Shown here: positions 25,165-37,800 of the stretch, piece by piece | Position numbering within the stretch: the stretch's first letter is position 1 | Layout of the letters: the number at the start of each line of letters is the position of its first letter | Assembly (NCBI RefSeq): GCF_030247195.1 | Contig: NC_080672.1 | Span: 399,669,037 to 399,733,036 of the forward strand | Direction of reading: 5' to 3' | Length of the DNA stretch: 64,000 nucleotides | DNA from: Topomyia yanbarensis | Taxonomy: Eukaryota > Arthropoda > Insecta > Diptera > Culicidae | Position numbers and translations under genes: made by a program | The notes under the pieces: model-generated | Told to the model about the DNA's origin: nothing | Databases searched by the model: none | Seen by the model: only the letters and a program-made list of their open reading frames with translations

Positions 25165-26840
25165 ATTATTCTGAGAGGCTTTAAACTGATAAGTAGTACA
25201 AATCTACATATTCTGAATGTGAGAAACCGATCAACTTTTGCGAGGTCTGGGAGGGAGGAGGTGTTAGACATAACGCTTTGCTCTGATAGAATTTCGCATG
25301 AGCTGGGGAATTGTCAGGTTCCAAATGAAACTGAACCGTCGCTATCCGATCATAAATGTATATTTTTCGATCAGTTTGATGTCTGTGAACTTCAATGTAA
25401 TAACATATCGTAATGCTAAATCTACAAACTGGGGCTTCTTTTTGGAAAACTTGGCGACCAAATTTCATGGATATTTTCCAACAATTAGCCAACTAGACGA
25501 CTTAGATGATGTCGTGGATATGACGAACTCATCCTACGAAGTAGCTTGTTAAAATGATTAGGGGGCTGAGTATGAAAGAATGAAGAAGGATATGAAAGGA
25601 GCTTGGAACGGCGTCAGCGTGATGGTTCCAGGGCTTTTAGGTCAGCTCGTAATGCATATAAGAAATTTATTAAATTAGCAAAGCGAGCTGGCTGGCAAAA
25701 CCTATGTACCAATGTCTCTAGTCTGAACGAGACTAGCAGGATAAATAAAATTCGCTCGAAAATGAAAGATTTTCAGATGAACTCCTTAAAAACCAGAGAT
25801 GGTGTTTATGTCACGGACGAAAAAGATGTTCTTAATTGTCTCTTCGACGCACACTTTCCAGGTTGTATCGATCCGGAGCAGAATTGGTTACCACTGAATC
25901 AGTCAAGTGGGCAGTTGACAGCTTTGCTCCATAAATATCACCCGGAAAAGATGGAATACTTCCCGTGCTACTGCAAAAGAGATTTGATATTCTCAAACAT
26001 GTATTGAAAAAGATTATGCTTTCCAGTCTTGCTACCGGGTATATCCCGAAAGCATAACGAAAAATAACTGTTATATTTATTCCTAAAGGAGGGCTCAAGC
26101 TAAGAGTTTTTTGGACTATCACTTTAAGTTCTCTTCTAAAAGCTTTGGATAATCGATCGTCATATCAGGAACGATAATTTTGTTGAATATCCACTACACA
26201 AAATGCAACATGCATATCAGTGTGGGAAATACACAATCACTCTGCTTCACAATTTGAGAAGACCTTCTCGCTCAAGCAATCTGACTTGGGTGTGTTCCTT
26301 AATATTGAAGGCGCTTTCGACAATGTGTCCTTCCAGTCTATTTTGGAAGCGATGTGCGGTCATGAGGTATCTACATGTATCTCGGGGTGGATAAACACAA
26401 TGCTTAGTAACCGCATTCTTTGATCGTCATTGCGACAGGCTGAGATGCGAAAGTTAGGTATTTGCGGTTGTCCTCAGGGTGGCGCTCTATCACCTTTGTT
26501 ATGGAACCTGATTGCCGATGGCTTGTTGAGGAAACTCAATGAGCTCGGATTTCCAACCAACGGGTTTGCTGACGATTACCAAATACTACTTACTGGGCTT
26601 TGCATCGGAACAATATTTGACTTAATGCAACAAGCATTAAGAGCTATTGAACAGTGCTGTCGACAAGCTAAATTATCAGTTAGCCCAAACAAAACTTCAA
26701 TTGTTCTTTTCACGAATTCTAGTTTCTCCCTTCTCCTTTCCATCCCATCGGAAAATGAAGAATATACACGGCAAGACACAAATCCCCGACTACATACGGG
26801 GAACGTGCCAATTGAACCAATATATTCTGATTCCTGATTC
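25165..26840 (+). mobile_element. Truncated, frameshifted non-LTR retrotransposon (I/LOA-like)
   Basis: The remnant begins inside an endonuclease domain: NRSTFARSGREEVLDITLCS, then SLSDH, the catalytic SDH motif. A lysine/arginine-rich linker (25603-26007) follows, then a broken reverse transcriptase. In the latter, IEGAFDNVSF near 26303 is the first catalytic motif, PQGGALSPLLW starts at 26472 and FADDY is at 26565-26579. Frameshifts occur near 25400, 26000 and 26420 and the 3' end is missing. The PQGGxLSPLLWN/ADDY style is that of LOA/I-group elements in mosquitoes; the precise clade is inference. Confidence 0.8.
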
Positions 26841-26920
26841 TTGGCTTTCCGGCGAAGAAGAGAACTTTTTTGGTGATGCAGTCTCTCGCTTTTATTTGTA
26901 CGATGTTACCTCAGCCCATA

Positions 26921-27166
26921 CACACTTAATTTTTTTTGCCGAATCTCAGCTTTTTTGCATCTTTTGCCGAAATCTCAACAACTGAGATTCAGCAAACATT
27001 ATTTTTTGCAGAGAACTTGTACTTCACCTTTTCTGACATTTGAGTGCTGAGACTCGGAAAACATTTCATCGAAAATCAGCAAACTAATCTCACTTTACTG
27101 AGATATCAATTTCTAAATTTGTTGACTGCACAGCTGTTGGGAAATTACCGAACCGAATTGAATGTG
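26921..27166. mobile_element. Tc1/mariner-like MITE, 246 bp, TA duplication
   Basis: The left end CACACTTAATTTTTTTTGCC and the right end (inward CACATTCAATTCGGTTCGGT) are imperfect inverted repeats. They are flanked by TA at 26919-26920 and 27167-27168. The right half (CTGCACAGCTGTTGGGAAAT) matches 56830-56969, a 5'-truncated relative inside the I-type element. Non-coding. Confidence 0.75.
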
Positions 27167-27168
27167 TA

Positions 27169-28643
27169 GTGCCTTACATCGGCTACTTGCTAGGATCGTT
27201 TTCAAGAGCATTCGGCCTTTTTGGATGACGGGATCTACAAAATCACCGAACTAGGCTAATCTTCTTCGACTTCTTCAACGCCACAATTTTCTTCTCTTTC
27301 CGAAGGAGTGTTGCCTTCACAAGTCGTTTTTCCGAGGGCTGACATTCTTTTTAGTAAGATTCAGAGTTCCACGATTTCTTAGTGGTACGATTCCAGAAAT
27401 TGAGTTCTTTCCGCTCTTTATCGAGACAAGCCACCACCACAGTCTCGAACAACTTCTGGTTGGACTTAATTCACATTATCTGCTCCAGTTTCTTTTGCAA
27501 AATTTCCTCTTGAAAGATGCTCCCCTTGTTGAGCCCTCTTTCATCGTATTTCCTCATGGAAAAGCATTCGCTTTTTTCCACACTCACTGTTCATCTTGCT
27601 TGCTCTGCTTCTTTTTCAGTGTCCTCTTAAAAACTCCTGCTCAAGATGCTATTGCTTCTCTTGCAAAATCTTTACGAAATGGCAACATACGACGACTCCA
27701 ATACCTTCTCGTTGTTTAAGCACTCCTGTGCAAGTATTCATTAAACGCAATCAGGGGTAATCCATATTCCACGTGGGCATGGGTGGAGAGGGGTCACGAG
27801 AAAGTCCACGTTTGTCCACGGGGATAAGTTGATTCAATCTTCTCTAACTTGATCGAACTCCAATAATTTTGGATTTGAAATCTGGGGTTGAAATTACGAG
27901 CCAATTCAGGTTACTTCAATGATGAAGCTTTAAAACGTAAATATAAAAGATTATAATATCGTTCAGAAATAAGATCCAAGAAAATTTCACAAAAGACTAA
28001 AGAAGTGAATGACATTCTGCGGTTGAAGTTTGAACTATTTTCAGTCCTTCTGCATCATAGTAGTCTAACACATTGTGTTACGACAAGGCCCCCCATTCAA
28101 TGAGCAACGCTTGCCGCGGCGCTTCATCAACCGTCTACAGCGCGCTGTACGTCGACTGTCATCCGATCGCAGGAGGATAGCAACTGTCACACGAACGTCA
28201 GTGATTGAAAGGCAATTGATGTTCGTTTTTTCTCGAGCAGTACGTGGAACAAGAAGTGCTTTTCGTGCTCTGATTATTTTCTATATTAAAACCTAACTTT
28301 CATGCAACATTTAAAACCTAAATTCGTGCTAAAATTAAAATAAATTAAAATTTACATACTGTAAGTACCTATAGACGAATTTCGCGGCAACTCGAACAAA
28401 TGTTGGCAGCACCCTCTCAGATTTTAATGAAACTTTCTGTACATGAAGATTTTGTCACAAAAAGTCACTTTGTATACTTTGTTTTTCCAAAAATGAACTA
28501 GATTGTCTTTTGAAAAGGGTCAAACTTTTTTCACCAATTTTCCCTAAAATGACAAATTCTACAAAAAAATGTTGTAGGAGTGATTTTCACAAAATTAGTC
28601 AAAATTTTAAATAAAAATTTTGAAAAAATTCTTCATCGACTTC
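27169..28643. other. Unassigned stretch with a broken charged frame on the minus strand
   Basis: On the minus strand, 27720 down to 27240 reads in shifting frames as a Lys/Glu-rich sequence (for example SIFQEEILQKKLEQI and ACLDKERKELNFWNRTTKK). It may be a decayed coding remnant of unknown family. Near 27750-27835 lies a GTCCACG-rich module (CCACGTTTGTCCACGG) related to 30915-30990. A GC-richer patch at 28080-28260 was not identified. Confidence 0.25.
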
Positions 28644-28645
28644 TA

Positions 28646-28840
28646 CACTGAAAGAAAACGATTTTAAAAATTTAAAGTCGATTTACTAAAAACCAAAATC
28701 TTTGATTTGGACAGAATTTGGTTCCAAGATAGGTAATTATGTTTCCTACCTACCGTCAAAAATTCAAGTTAGGCACTTTCAAGGAAAAAAAGTTATTTGA
28801 AAAAAACTTTTCCTTGTCCAAACTGAATTTTTTTCCAGTG
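28646..28840. mobile_element. TA-flanked MITE within a larger inverted repeat
   Basis: CACTGAAAGAAAACG and TTTTTTTCCAGTG form short inverted ends, flanked by TA at 28644-28645 and 28841-28842, as in Tc1/mariner MITEs. About 215 bp covering this element and the DNA beyond it recurs inverted at 30340-30545. Confidence 0.55.
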
Positions 28841-30545
28841 TATTTGAATCGAAAACTAAACCAGTGAAAGTCATAATCATCTCAGAATTTAATTTCCCAA
28901 CTGCTAGTTTCCTGATACATGCAAAAAGCAACAGTAATGAATTTGGTATATATTCATAACAAACTTGAATATAAACTTTCAAATGAGCACAATAATTAAT
29001 AACACTTCTATTTTTACATTTTTTAAATAGTAAGCACGATGACGAAGTCGACCGATAAATCGACACAGTGACCTGCACTGCGAGCCGTGTCCAACAACCC
29101 TGCCATTAAGCTGTGGAACAATGTTTGCAAACACGGCCCACAGCAAAAATCAATTCACATCGACCCGCGAGCGCGCTCAGACCAGTGATCGTTTATTTGA
29201 GCAGGTGCGGAGCATGAAAAAACTCCACACATAAAAAGGCCCATAGGCTCTCTCGGTCTTCTCGATGCATTTCTATCGCGTCGTAATGCAATAACCATCT
29301 TAAAACAATTGTCTGTCAGGGGTTCTTTAGCACTGATGCATGCAATATGCTTGATGATGTTTGCAATACTGTCAAACCCCTCAACCTGGGGGGGAATACA
29401 AAGTAGGCCTTTTTAAAACAAAAAATGAGAATAACTCAAGAACTGTTCGATATATCAAATTTTTTCGTTAAAAAAATTGTGTATTTCTATGATGGTACCA
29501 ATTTTGGGGAACTGAAATGTCCTACTGGAGTTGTGGAGTTAGGTTCTCGAAAGGGTTCCCAGTCAGAATCACACACTACAATTGCAGACGAGACAGGCAA
29601 CGTTGCCCACAAAAACACTGCTTAAGGCTAATTGCAGCGGGCCGTGATTCTGCATTTGATATTCATTGAACGGTTCAGATATGTGCGGGCGTAGAGATTT
29701 TACGATCGCGTGTATCATCGCGAAGGGCTCGAGCATTTGTACAATAAAGTGTTAAATTCGATTTTATAACCGTGTGCCTTTCGCATATTCGCGTGTGTTC
29801 TTGGATGATCGCGCGCGAACCGTAAATCTGATACTTAATTTTCTATGTACGGTTTAGATGCCAGAAGAAATCATATCATATATCATATATGATATCACTG
29901 AAGTTCCCGGTCGTATCGCCATGGAACGTGTTGTGGATATGAGAGCTTTCTTTTTTAATTAGTTTAATTGAAGGCATGGACCTAGTCTGCTGATACCAAA
30001 GATATAAACTTCCGGAAGTGACCGATTCATGATCGTGCGAGCGAGGGAGTTGTTAGGTTCACCCTTGAGATCGCGTTTGAAAATTTATAAGCCCTGGGCG
30101 TTCACCTGATCACCAGGATGTTATCATGTTTGAGAGATCGCGCGTGTAGGTGCCGTGGATGGTTGCGAAGGGCTCAAGCATTTGTACGTTAACGGGTTTG
30201 TCACGTGATCCTTCCTCAGAACTAAATATGAAAATAATGAAGTAATAATGGAATATTTGTTTAATGACATAAACTCTTTTCAAAGGGATTCTTGATTAAT
30301 AAAAATATACTTAGGTGCTAAATTAGACAATATCTTCTCCCAAACTGAGTTTTATTGGATTCTAAAATGATTATGACTTTCATTGGTTTAGTTTACGACA
30401 AAAATACACAAAAAAAAATCAGTTTGGACAAGGAAAAGTTTTTTTTCCAAATAACTTTTTCCTTGAAAGTGTCCAACTTGAATTTTTGACGGTAGATGGG
30501 GAACATAATTACCTACCTTGAAACAAAATTTGAAATCAAAAATGG
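28690..30545. repeat. Inverted-repeat unit (arms about 28690-28905 and 30340-30545)
   Basis: The left arm, containing AATTCAAGTTAGGCACTTTC and AAACTTTTCCTTGTCCAAAC, reappears in reverse complement on the right at high similarity. The match continues past the MITE boundary into AAACTAAACCAGTGAAAGTC. The 1.4-kb spacer includes two direct copies of GCGAAGGGCTCgAGCATTTG about 445 bp apart (29720 and 30164), in CGATCG/CGCGCG-rich sequence unlike its surroundings. It may be one long-terminal-inverted-repeat element or two MITE copies in opposite orientation. Confidence 0.65.
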
Positions 30546-31388
30546 AGTTCTATTTTTACCATTTTTTGTTAACCATATTTGTTAACGACCTATTGAGTCA
30601 ATTTGTCAAAAGTTTTTACGGCATTTAATTAACAAGGGACTGGAAGGTGAAGTATATTTTTCAATATTTAGAGCCATAGTACTCATGTACTTAGAGCTCA
30701 CCGGCGACTTAACTTTTTGTCTGCTACCGTAAGAGTCAGGGTCTTTTGGCATTAGAAATGCGAATCACCTGAGTCTACGGCATGTCCGGACAAGCGTAAA
30801 GTAATTAAAATTATTAAAACTGTCTGCTTTCTCGAATTTGGACTGCCACACGAAAATTACCTCAGCACATAGTAAAATTTTCTGAAAACCCATCTTAATG
30901 AAATAACCCGATTTTTTTGAAAGTCCGCGTGGACAACCTAGGGAGGGAAGTACAATTGTCCACGCTTGTCCACGGAGAGGGAGGAGGGGGTCAAAAACTG
31001 AATGGCCCTTCAGTACATTGACACTTCCTTTTCTTCACTACGGTTACATCCCATTTGCACGTATGACTGCCCGCCTGTGAAATATCGTCTTTACTATTCT
31101 AACAACGGGCTTGAAGTCACCAAAAGGAGGAAACATATTTAGGTCAAACACATTATAATTGAAGGCATGAGTTTGCACATTTGGATTGTTGCGCGCACTT
31201 CTATTGACGACCATGGAATTCACTTTTCATAAATAATCATTTCGAAAATATTCCATAACTCGAAATTCATCTTGATCAGTTACCCTCCCTGAGTATCAAC
31301 TCACAAAATGCTCTTCCAGTTATGATGAGCTATGGTAAACCTAATATGTAGGGAACAGCCCCTGGTCGTGGGCTAGTTTTAGTGACAA
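30546..31388. other. Spacer with GTCCACG module
   Basis: At 30910-30990, GTCCGCGTGGACAAC and TTGTCCACGCTTGTCCACGG are followed by a G-rich run. The same module occurs at 27760-27835, suggesting a shared transposon end. Nothing else is seen. Confidence 0.4.
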
Positions 31389-31683
31389 GGGACCATCCAT
31401 AAATGACGTAGTATTATATGGGGGAGGGGGGATTTTTGTATTTTGTGATGATTTGTGATGACAGGGGCAGGGGGTCTTGTCATGCTACGTAGCTTTTTTA
31501 AAGGGGAATAACTATCATCGTTTTTTATTTTTTTTTTAAAGATTTTGCGGGGACAAGGGGTGTAGAGTTACCGTCAAGCTACGTAATTACCAGGGGGTAT
31601 TTAGAAGTTTGTGACGAAATGCTACGATGGGGGAGGGGGTGTTAAAAATCGCTCAAAAATGCTACGTCATTTATGGATGTCCC
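31389..31683. mobile_element. PIF/Harbinger-like MITE, 295 bp, CAA duplication
   Basis: The ends GGGACCATCCATAAATGACG and (inward) GGGACATCCATAAATGACG are near-perfect inverted repeats. CAA flanks both sides (31386-31388 and 31684-31686). The G-rich interior (GGGGGAGGGGGG) and the TACGTA-type subterminal words match the copy at 4739-4870. No coding sequence. Confidence 0.8.
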
Positions 31684-31689
31684 CAAGGT

Positions 31690-31995
31690 GCTATTCTGAT
31701 AGTACTAGAAGCTGCTAAATTCTGATGCTCAATGCAATTATCTCAGAATTTTAAAAATATGTAGTCCAATTGCCTGGAAAACTAGTCAAAAACAGTCGAA
31801 ATTGATAGGTTTTATCAGTTTTCAATAATATTTGAAGACAACGAAGATGTATGAAAATGTCATTTTTCACCGTTTGCTTAAATTGTCCCTGGCAACACTG
31901 CTCAACAGGGATCCATTCACACTAATTGTAATAACTTCAGTTCTATGGACTAAGTATTGTAACTGTTGTTGCTCATATGATTTCAGGTTACAGTT
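31690..31995. mobile_element. Internal fragment of the piggyBac-like MITE family
   Basis: Sequence such as GGTTTTATCAGTTTTCAATA, CCTGGCAACACTGCTC and TTCACACTAATTGTAATAAC aligns with the interiors of 39571-40088 (inverted) and 61370-61812 (same orientation). Neither terminus with TTAA is retained. Confidence 0.6.
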
Positions 31996-34174
31996 TTTAG
32001 TGTTGCTTATGCTTAGAACAAATCCTACGCAAATCAAAAAGTCAACTTTAGAAGCATCCATTACTTCATAACAATTAATTTTGCATTATTTCAAAACTTG
32101 TTTTTTTCAGCAATTTCCAATTCCAGTTGTGCGTTAAGTGGACCACTGCTTCATTGTGGACCACAGGACACCGCAGTGGCGGCGGATGGCTACTATTAAT
32201 ATCCTTCTATTGCCAACGAGATAAAAGCTCGAACCACACTGGGCAATGCGAAGCGTAAAAATAATAACGTTCGCTTTGCATCCTATTTAACTGTTTCGGT
32301 TGGTGTTCTGTTTGCTTCTCGAAACGGTTCCCATTGTACCAGATAAAGTTAACCAATTTCACCTACGTAGCCTTGGGTTAACGGTTGGACGAAGGTCACC
32401 GGTTAAATTATGTCAAGCTACGGTGCTACGAGGGGGAGAATACAGTTGGTCAATTTGCATACTTTCCAGTCCGGTCCGGTCTGGTGGGAAGAAGTTTGCC
32501 TGTGGTTGGTTTGCCATTGGTGGCTTTGGTCAGGAGACTTCTGAGTGAGTATCATCGTTGATGTTTGGTCCTTCAATAATGTTTTTATTGCACGGGGGCA
32601 ATGCGAGGGTGATGATGATTTAAAGGGGTTGAATGTTAACAGACGGTATGCGATTCAAAATATTTAAATTATAACCTTTTCGAGTTCATGATTAATATTT
32701 CAAAGGTATCTTTTCTTTTCATTTAAATAATCAAACTCAAACTTCCACAATCTACCAAGAGTTTTCATCTGAACGTGGATGTGTTATCGACCTTTCCAGT
32801 GTTTTGCCAGTCTAAGACAGCTAGAGCCGATTCCGCTTTTGTTACAGTGTGATAATTTGTTTAACACTCAAGAAGGAGACTTCCAGCGCTCACCAAATCT
32901 ATATTTTCTGCTAACTTCCGAACCTCGCAGTCTGTCACGGAAATTTCCTCAGCAATACTATTAGACACCGATAATTAGATGTTGATTCGATTCAACGAAT
33001 TTCGGTTAACTTTTACCTACCGCTCAATTATGGCGGAAAATTAGTGGTAAACATGTCGGAATAGGCCCGAACCCCGAACGGCATTTTGCTAATAGACCTC
33101 ACCGCTTTCACCACTCGCTTCTTGGCTGCGGCATCATTACCCTCGCAATCGCAGTCGCTTTTCCTCTATTGACAGCGGTGCCGATGGCGTCGACGGAGGC
33201 GTCGTATTGAAAATTTGATTAACACGTACAAAGCACGCGATGGATGATGGTACTTCTGGTACCTGGTGTTGGCAGACAGACGCGAAGGCTCGTAAAACGG
33301 TAGCGTAGCAGGCGACGTGTTTTACGATGATGGTAGCGCTAATCAAGGAAGAATGGATGGAGCCTCTCGCAGAGTTCGTTGGCTGTGGGCTGAAGTTGAT
33401 TGTTGATTCGTATACAACATACCTCAGTGAAGGTTCCACATTATGGGGCACGCGTGTGTGTGAGCGATTAGGGTGTGCTCTTGTACGGAAATGTATATGC
33501 TAGTACGCGACTAAGGTCCAATCTGTTCCAGAAACATGCAACCAAAGGTGATGAGTTGTTAATTGACAAGTAATTAACTTATCGCTCCGTGGGAGTTCAA
33601 AGCTGGGAAAGATAAATATATTGTTTTACAGAACCGAAGCGCTTTGATTCGATTGTAGATATTGATTAAAAGCGATAATTATGGCGGATTGATTCCTCAA
33701 CTATCGTGCAGCAATGGAAGCCATGTTCAGAAAGCTTGTTAATTTAAACCGGATTCGAAAAAATGAAACTATGGTTAACGGACAGTTATAAGTAATCATT
33801 GCTCATGATGGCATTCAGTACAGCTTGAAAATCTTTATTCTTTAATATATCTTTCTCTCATAATTTTAGAATAACTTCAGAATCCTCGATCCTTGAGATA
33901 ACCGTCGGCTAGAACTGATACCATCCGACATGGCGTAAAGCATCATCCAGATTATACCCTCCTTATTTGTACAAATCTCCAAGCAAATCCAAATACAAAC
34001 TACAACCAAACGATTCTATTGCCCAGCCATGACGATGCCCGCCACAGCGCGCGGTTAAGCACTGAACCAACCATCCAATTACACCGACCGCGAAACATAT
34101 ATACGAATCCGAACGTATTTGTTATTAATTTGGCCAATTTGCAACGTTATCCGATTCTATTATCGATAAATACG
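31996..34174. other. Intronic stretch with no firm feature
   Basis: No repeat family recurs here. A minus-strand segment at about 33151-33283 (VPEVPSSIACFVRV, ending SIEEKRLRLRG) lies between a possible acceptor CAACACCAG and a donor-like GTAATG. It could be an alternative Epac-intron exon, but splice support is weak and no family match is seen. Confidence 0.35.
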
Positions 34175-34565
34175 ATGCAAACAACCATAGCTGGAAAATG
34201 TCATGGTTGTGACCAGTCATCTGGTGACTGGTCGCATGTTTGCTCGTGACATGTACAAGTTGCGGATTCTTGCGACATGTGACACAAGCGCGTGTACTAT
34301 GACACGATACATTTTCCCCGTGACATGTCATAAAATTTGTACATGTTTCAAAACAAAACTGGTTTGTCAAGCGGCTGTACATTTACTGAGCTGTGACATG
34401 TATGTTCGTTTGCGAACGGTCGCGACAATAGAAAAACAGGTTTGCTTGTTATGTGACATGTCGACAATGAACCGGTATTGAAAATGGGTAAAATATTGGA
34501 TACCGTACTTTGGCGGATAATTGGAAATATAGAAAATGAGATAATTGTATTTCTTTCAACATTTC

Positions 34566-35125
34566 ACAAATAAATATTGTTTGTTATTGCGGTTTAGACG
34601 TGTTGAAAATCAATAGTTTTAGACATTTTAAACTCATACTGGGAAGTAAATGCGTCAAAATCGAAAAAAAATTCAACTTTTCACAGATAAACATTGTTTG
34701 TTATTGCGAGTTAAGAGGTGTTGAAAATCCATAGTTTTAGACATTTTAAACGCACACTGGGAAGTAAATGCGTCAAAATAGAAAAATTTTCAACTTTTCA
34801 CAAATAAACATTGCTTCTTATTGCGAGTTAAGAGGTGTTTAAAATCAATTGTTTTAGGCATTTTAAACGCACATTAGGAAGTAAATGCGTCAAAATCGAA
34901 AAAAATTCAACTTTTCACAGATAAACATTGTTTGTTATTGCGAGTTAAGAGGTGTTGAAAATCAATAGTTTTAGACATTTTAAACGCACACTGGGAAGTA
35001 AATGCGTCAAAATCGAAAAATTTTCTACTTTTCACAGATAAACATGGTTTGTTATTGCGAGTTACGAGGCGTTGAAAATCAATAGTTTTAGACATTTTAA
35101 ACGCACATTGGGAAGTAATAACTAA
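34566..35125. repeat. 118-bp tandem satellite, left (forward) arm
   Basis: About 4.7 copies of a 117-120-bp unit, each containing TTGTTTGTTATTGCGAGTTA, AGTTTTAGACATTTTAAACG and GGGAAGTAAATGCGTCAAAA. The copies are close to identical. The array breaks at about 35125 (GGGAAGTAATAACTAATAAC) and resumes inverted at about 35160. Confidence 0.95.
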
Positions 35126-35241
35126 TAACTCGGAAAAACAAGCAACATTCATCTGTAAAAAGTGAATTTTGCGATTTTGACGCATTTACTTCCCCATGTG
35201 CGTTTAAAATGTTCAAAACTAGTGATTTTCATATCCTAGTA

Positions 35242-36760
35242 CAGTAGGATTCCGTTTTTGGCAACAATTTTATTTTTTGCTGTTGCCAAAACCGGAACCG
35301 TGCCAAAAATTGAACCTTATTTTTAAAGTTTGGATTTTCAATTTACGACTTCAAAAATGTTTCAAGGATTTTTAACCATGTGTGAAATGGAATTAGATGA
35401 AAGGAAAAAATAAAAAAAAATAATTTTATTCATGTTTATCAAATTCAGTCTTCGCACAGTGATCACCTTCCATAAAAAAGTTGGTCAAAACCTCAAAAGG
35501 GATCCGAATTTGATAAAAACTTCACATTGGGGTAATTTTACGTCGCTGAATTCATGTTTGGTGTTAATTTATTATTTCTTTTTACCAGAAAATTTTGGCA
35601 CCTAGGGAGGTTTGCAAAATCAACATTTACGAATATAAAGTGCACTATATCTAAAAATGCATTTTCAAAAAGACATCGTAAACTATTTGGGAGCTATCAG
35701 TTTTGTATTCCTAAATACGGGCTTTCGATATGTATTGCAAATTTAGTGCCAAGTTTTGTAGTGACGTTGTATTATGCGGTGTAGCGCATTCATCTGCATT
35801 CGACTATAAAAATTGATTCCGTCTAACACTAGTTACACTGCTACCACTTGTACTATACATAAACAATACATTTCTATACTTATTGTTATCATTAAATACG
35901 ACACATATAGTGTAAAACATAGTTAAGGACATTATACATGCGAGCCACAACATAGCTGCTGCGCCACACACACCCCTCTCCCCTGCCTAACCATGTATCT
36001 GACATGAGCAAATATAAAGATACGTTTTTCAACACACTAACCTTGCTGGTGTGCCACGAAACTGCTACTTAAGGAAGCTAGAATATTTTCCTATACAATC
36101 AATCCGAGTTTTTGACGGAATGCCATCTGTAGCTCCTATTTTCTGCGAAAATATCGCCCCTCTTCACTTGGGGTTTCTTTTCGAAACACTTCTTCTCGTT
36201 TTCATTGCACTTTTTCAAATGCACTTTTTTCACACACCACTGCAAAAACACTCGCGAAACTTTAATCGTTTACTAACAAAACTTCAAATTTTCTGCCAAT
36301 GTGCAGATGACCAATGGAAAATGTTCGGAAACTCTCATTTGTGCGTTTGAATTTTCACTTCAGATTTCAGTTTTTCCTAATGTAAACAAGCGAGTCGGTG
36401 CCTAGCAACGTGGCTTCCGCATATCTTCACCTTAACCTTTAAATGCATAACGCTTTTTTAAAACAACATTGCGAAAAACATCACAAAATTATCACAGTAA
36501 AGTATTGAAACTGTAAGACAATTTTAACAAAATTTAAAAAAAATGATTTGGGCTTTTGAGGATTAATATGACTCCCATGTTTGGAAATAAAGTCAAATGC
36601 AATGTCAATTGATACAAAAAATATCTATTGCACATTTTTAAAAGATTTATTATGTACAACAAGAATGTTGACAAAAACGGAACCCATTTGTTGCCAAAAT
36701 CGGAGTGTGCCAAAATGGGAGCATGCCAAAAACGGAACGTGCCAAAACGGAATCTTACTG
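35242..36760. mobile_element. pogo/Tc1-like element, 1.5 kb, TA duplication
   Basis: The left end CAGTAGGATTCCGTTTTTGG and the right end (inward CAGTAAGATTCCGTTTTGGC) are nearly identical inverted repeats. TA lies on each side (35240-35241 and 36761-36762). TGCCAAAA/GTGCCAAA words repeat in the subterminal regions (GGAACCGTGCCAAAAATTG on the left; AAAACGGAACGTGCCAAAAC on the right). The interior has only short frames and no DDE/D transposase, so it is non-autonomous. It splits the right satellite arm of the composite element and is therefore younger than it. Confidence 0.85.
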
Positions 36761-37191
36761 TAACAAAAAAAAAATAGCGAAAAGTTGAAAAAAATTTCAT
36801 TTTGACGCATTTACTTACTAATGTGTGTCTAAAAAGTCCAAAACTATCGTTTTTCAACTTCACGTAACTAGCAATAACAAAAAAAAATTGTGTGAAAGTA
36901 GATTTTTTTCCATTATGACGCATTTACTTTCAAGTGTGCATTTAAAATGTCTAAAACAATTGATTTTCAACTCCTCGTAGCTTGCACTAACGAACAATAT
37001 TTATCTGTGAAAAGATGAAAATTTTTCAATTTTGACGCATTTACTTCCCAGTGTGCGTTTAAAATGTCTAAAACTATTGATTTTCAACTCCTAGTAACTC
37101 GCAATGACGAAAAATATTTGTCTGTGAAAACTTGAAAATTTTTCGATTTTGACGCATTTACTTCCCAGTGTGCGTTTAAAATGTCTAAAAC

Positions 37192-37800
37192 GGTAATTGT
37201 TCCGAATCGCGGCTTTTTCGAAAAGAACGTTAATTTCTTTTGGAAATGGTTCTAAATGGCCTATTTTACAACAAGCAATGAAAAAATTGGGGGGAAAGCT
37301 TTAAAGTATATTAAACTGGAAAAATAAGTTGTTCCCAGTTATCTTACTAACAGTGGCATTGCTCATGAGAAAGTGACGTTAAGGGTGAATGTAGTGTGAT
37401 GCGGCTTTGCCGCATAGTCGAGTCCGAGGGTTCGAAACGGCGCAAAGCCGCTGAGAAACCGACGGACGAGGTGGTTTTGATCTTGCTATCGAAGGGTGCA
37501 ATCAAACCTGTAATCCACTCGTTTGCCCGGTATACTCAAACATAGGGGCTTTCCCTAGTTTAAGTCCGACTGAGCGGCAGCGAAGTCGGACAGCATGACA
37601 AAAAGCGATGTGGCGTAGCCACATTAGGCATTAACAATGTTTTATTTAGTAACAATAGGATAGTATTAATTTACAACAATAAAATTTTGTTAGTGCCGAA
37701 TGTGGCTACGCCACATCGCTTCATTCAAGTGCTAGGGATAGCCCCTATGTTTAAGTACGAGTGGATTACAGGTTTGATTGCACCCTTCGATAGCAAGATG
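37192..37800. mobile_element. Palindromic insertion with hairpin module
   Basis: The insert interrupts a satellite unit (TCTAAAAC before, AAAACTATTTTTATC after). Its right part is a nested palindrome. GATCTTGCTATCGAAGGGTG...CAAACCTGTAATCCACTCG at about 37478-37525 is inverted at about 37758-37800. Inside it, GCGATGTGGCGTAGCCACAT (near 37601) faces ATGTGGCTACGCCACATCGC (near 37701). The latter module also occurs twice in the 17577-18890 foldback element. Exact ends are uncertain. Confidence 0.65.
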
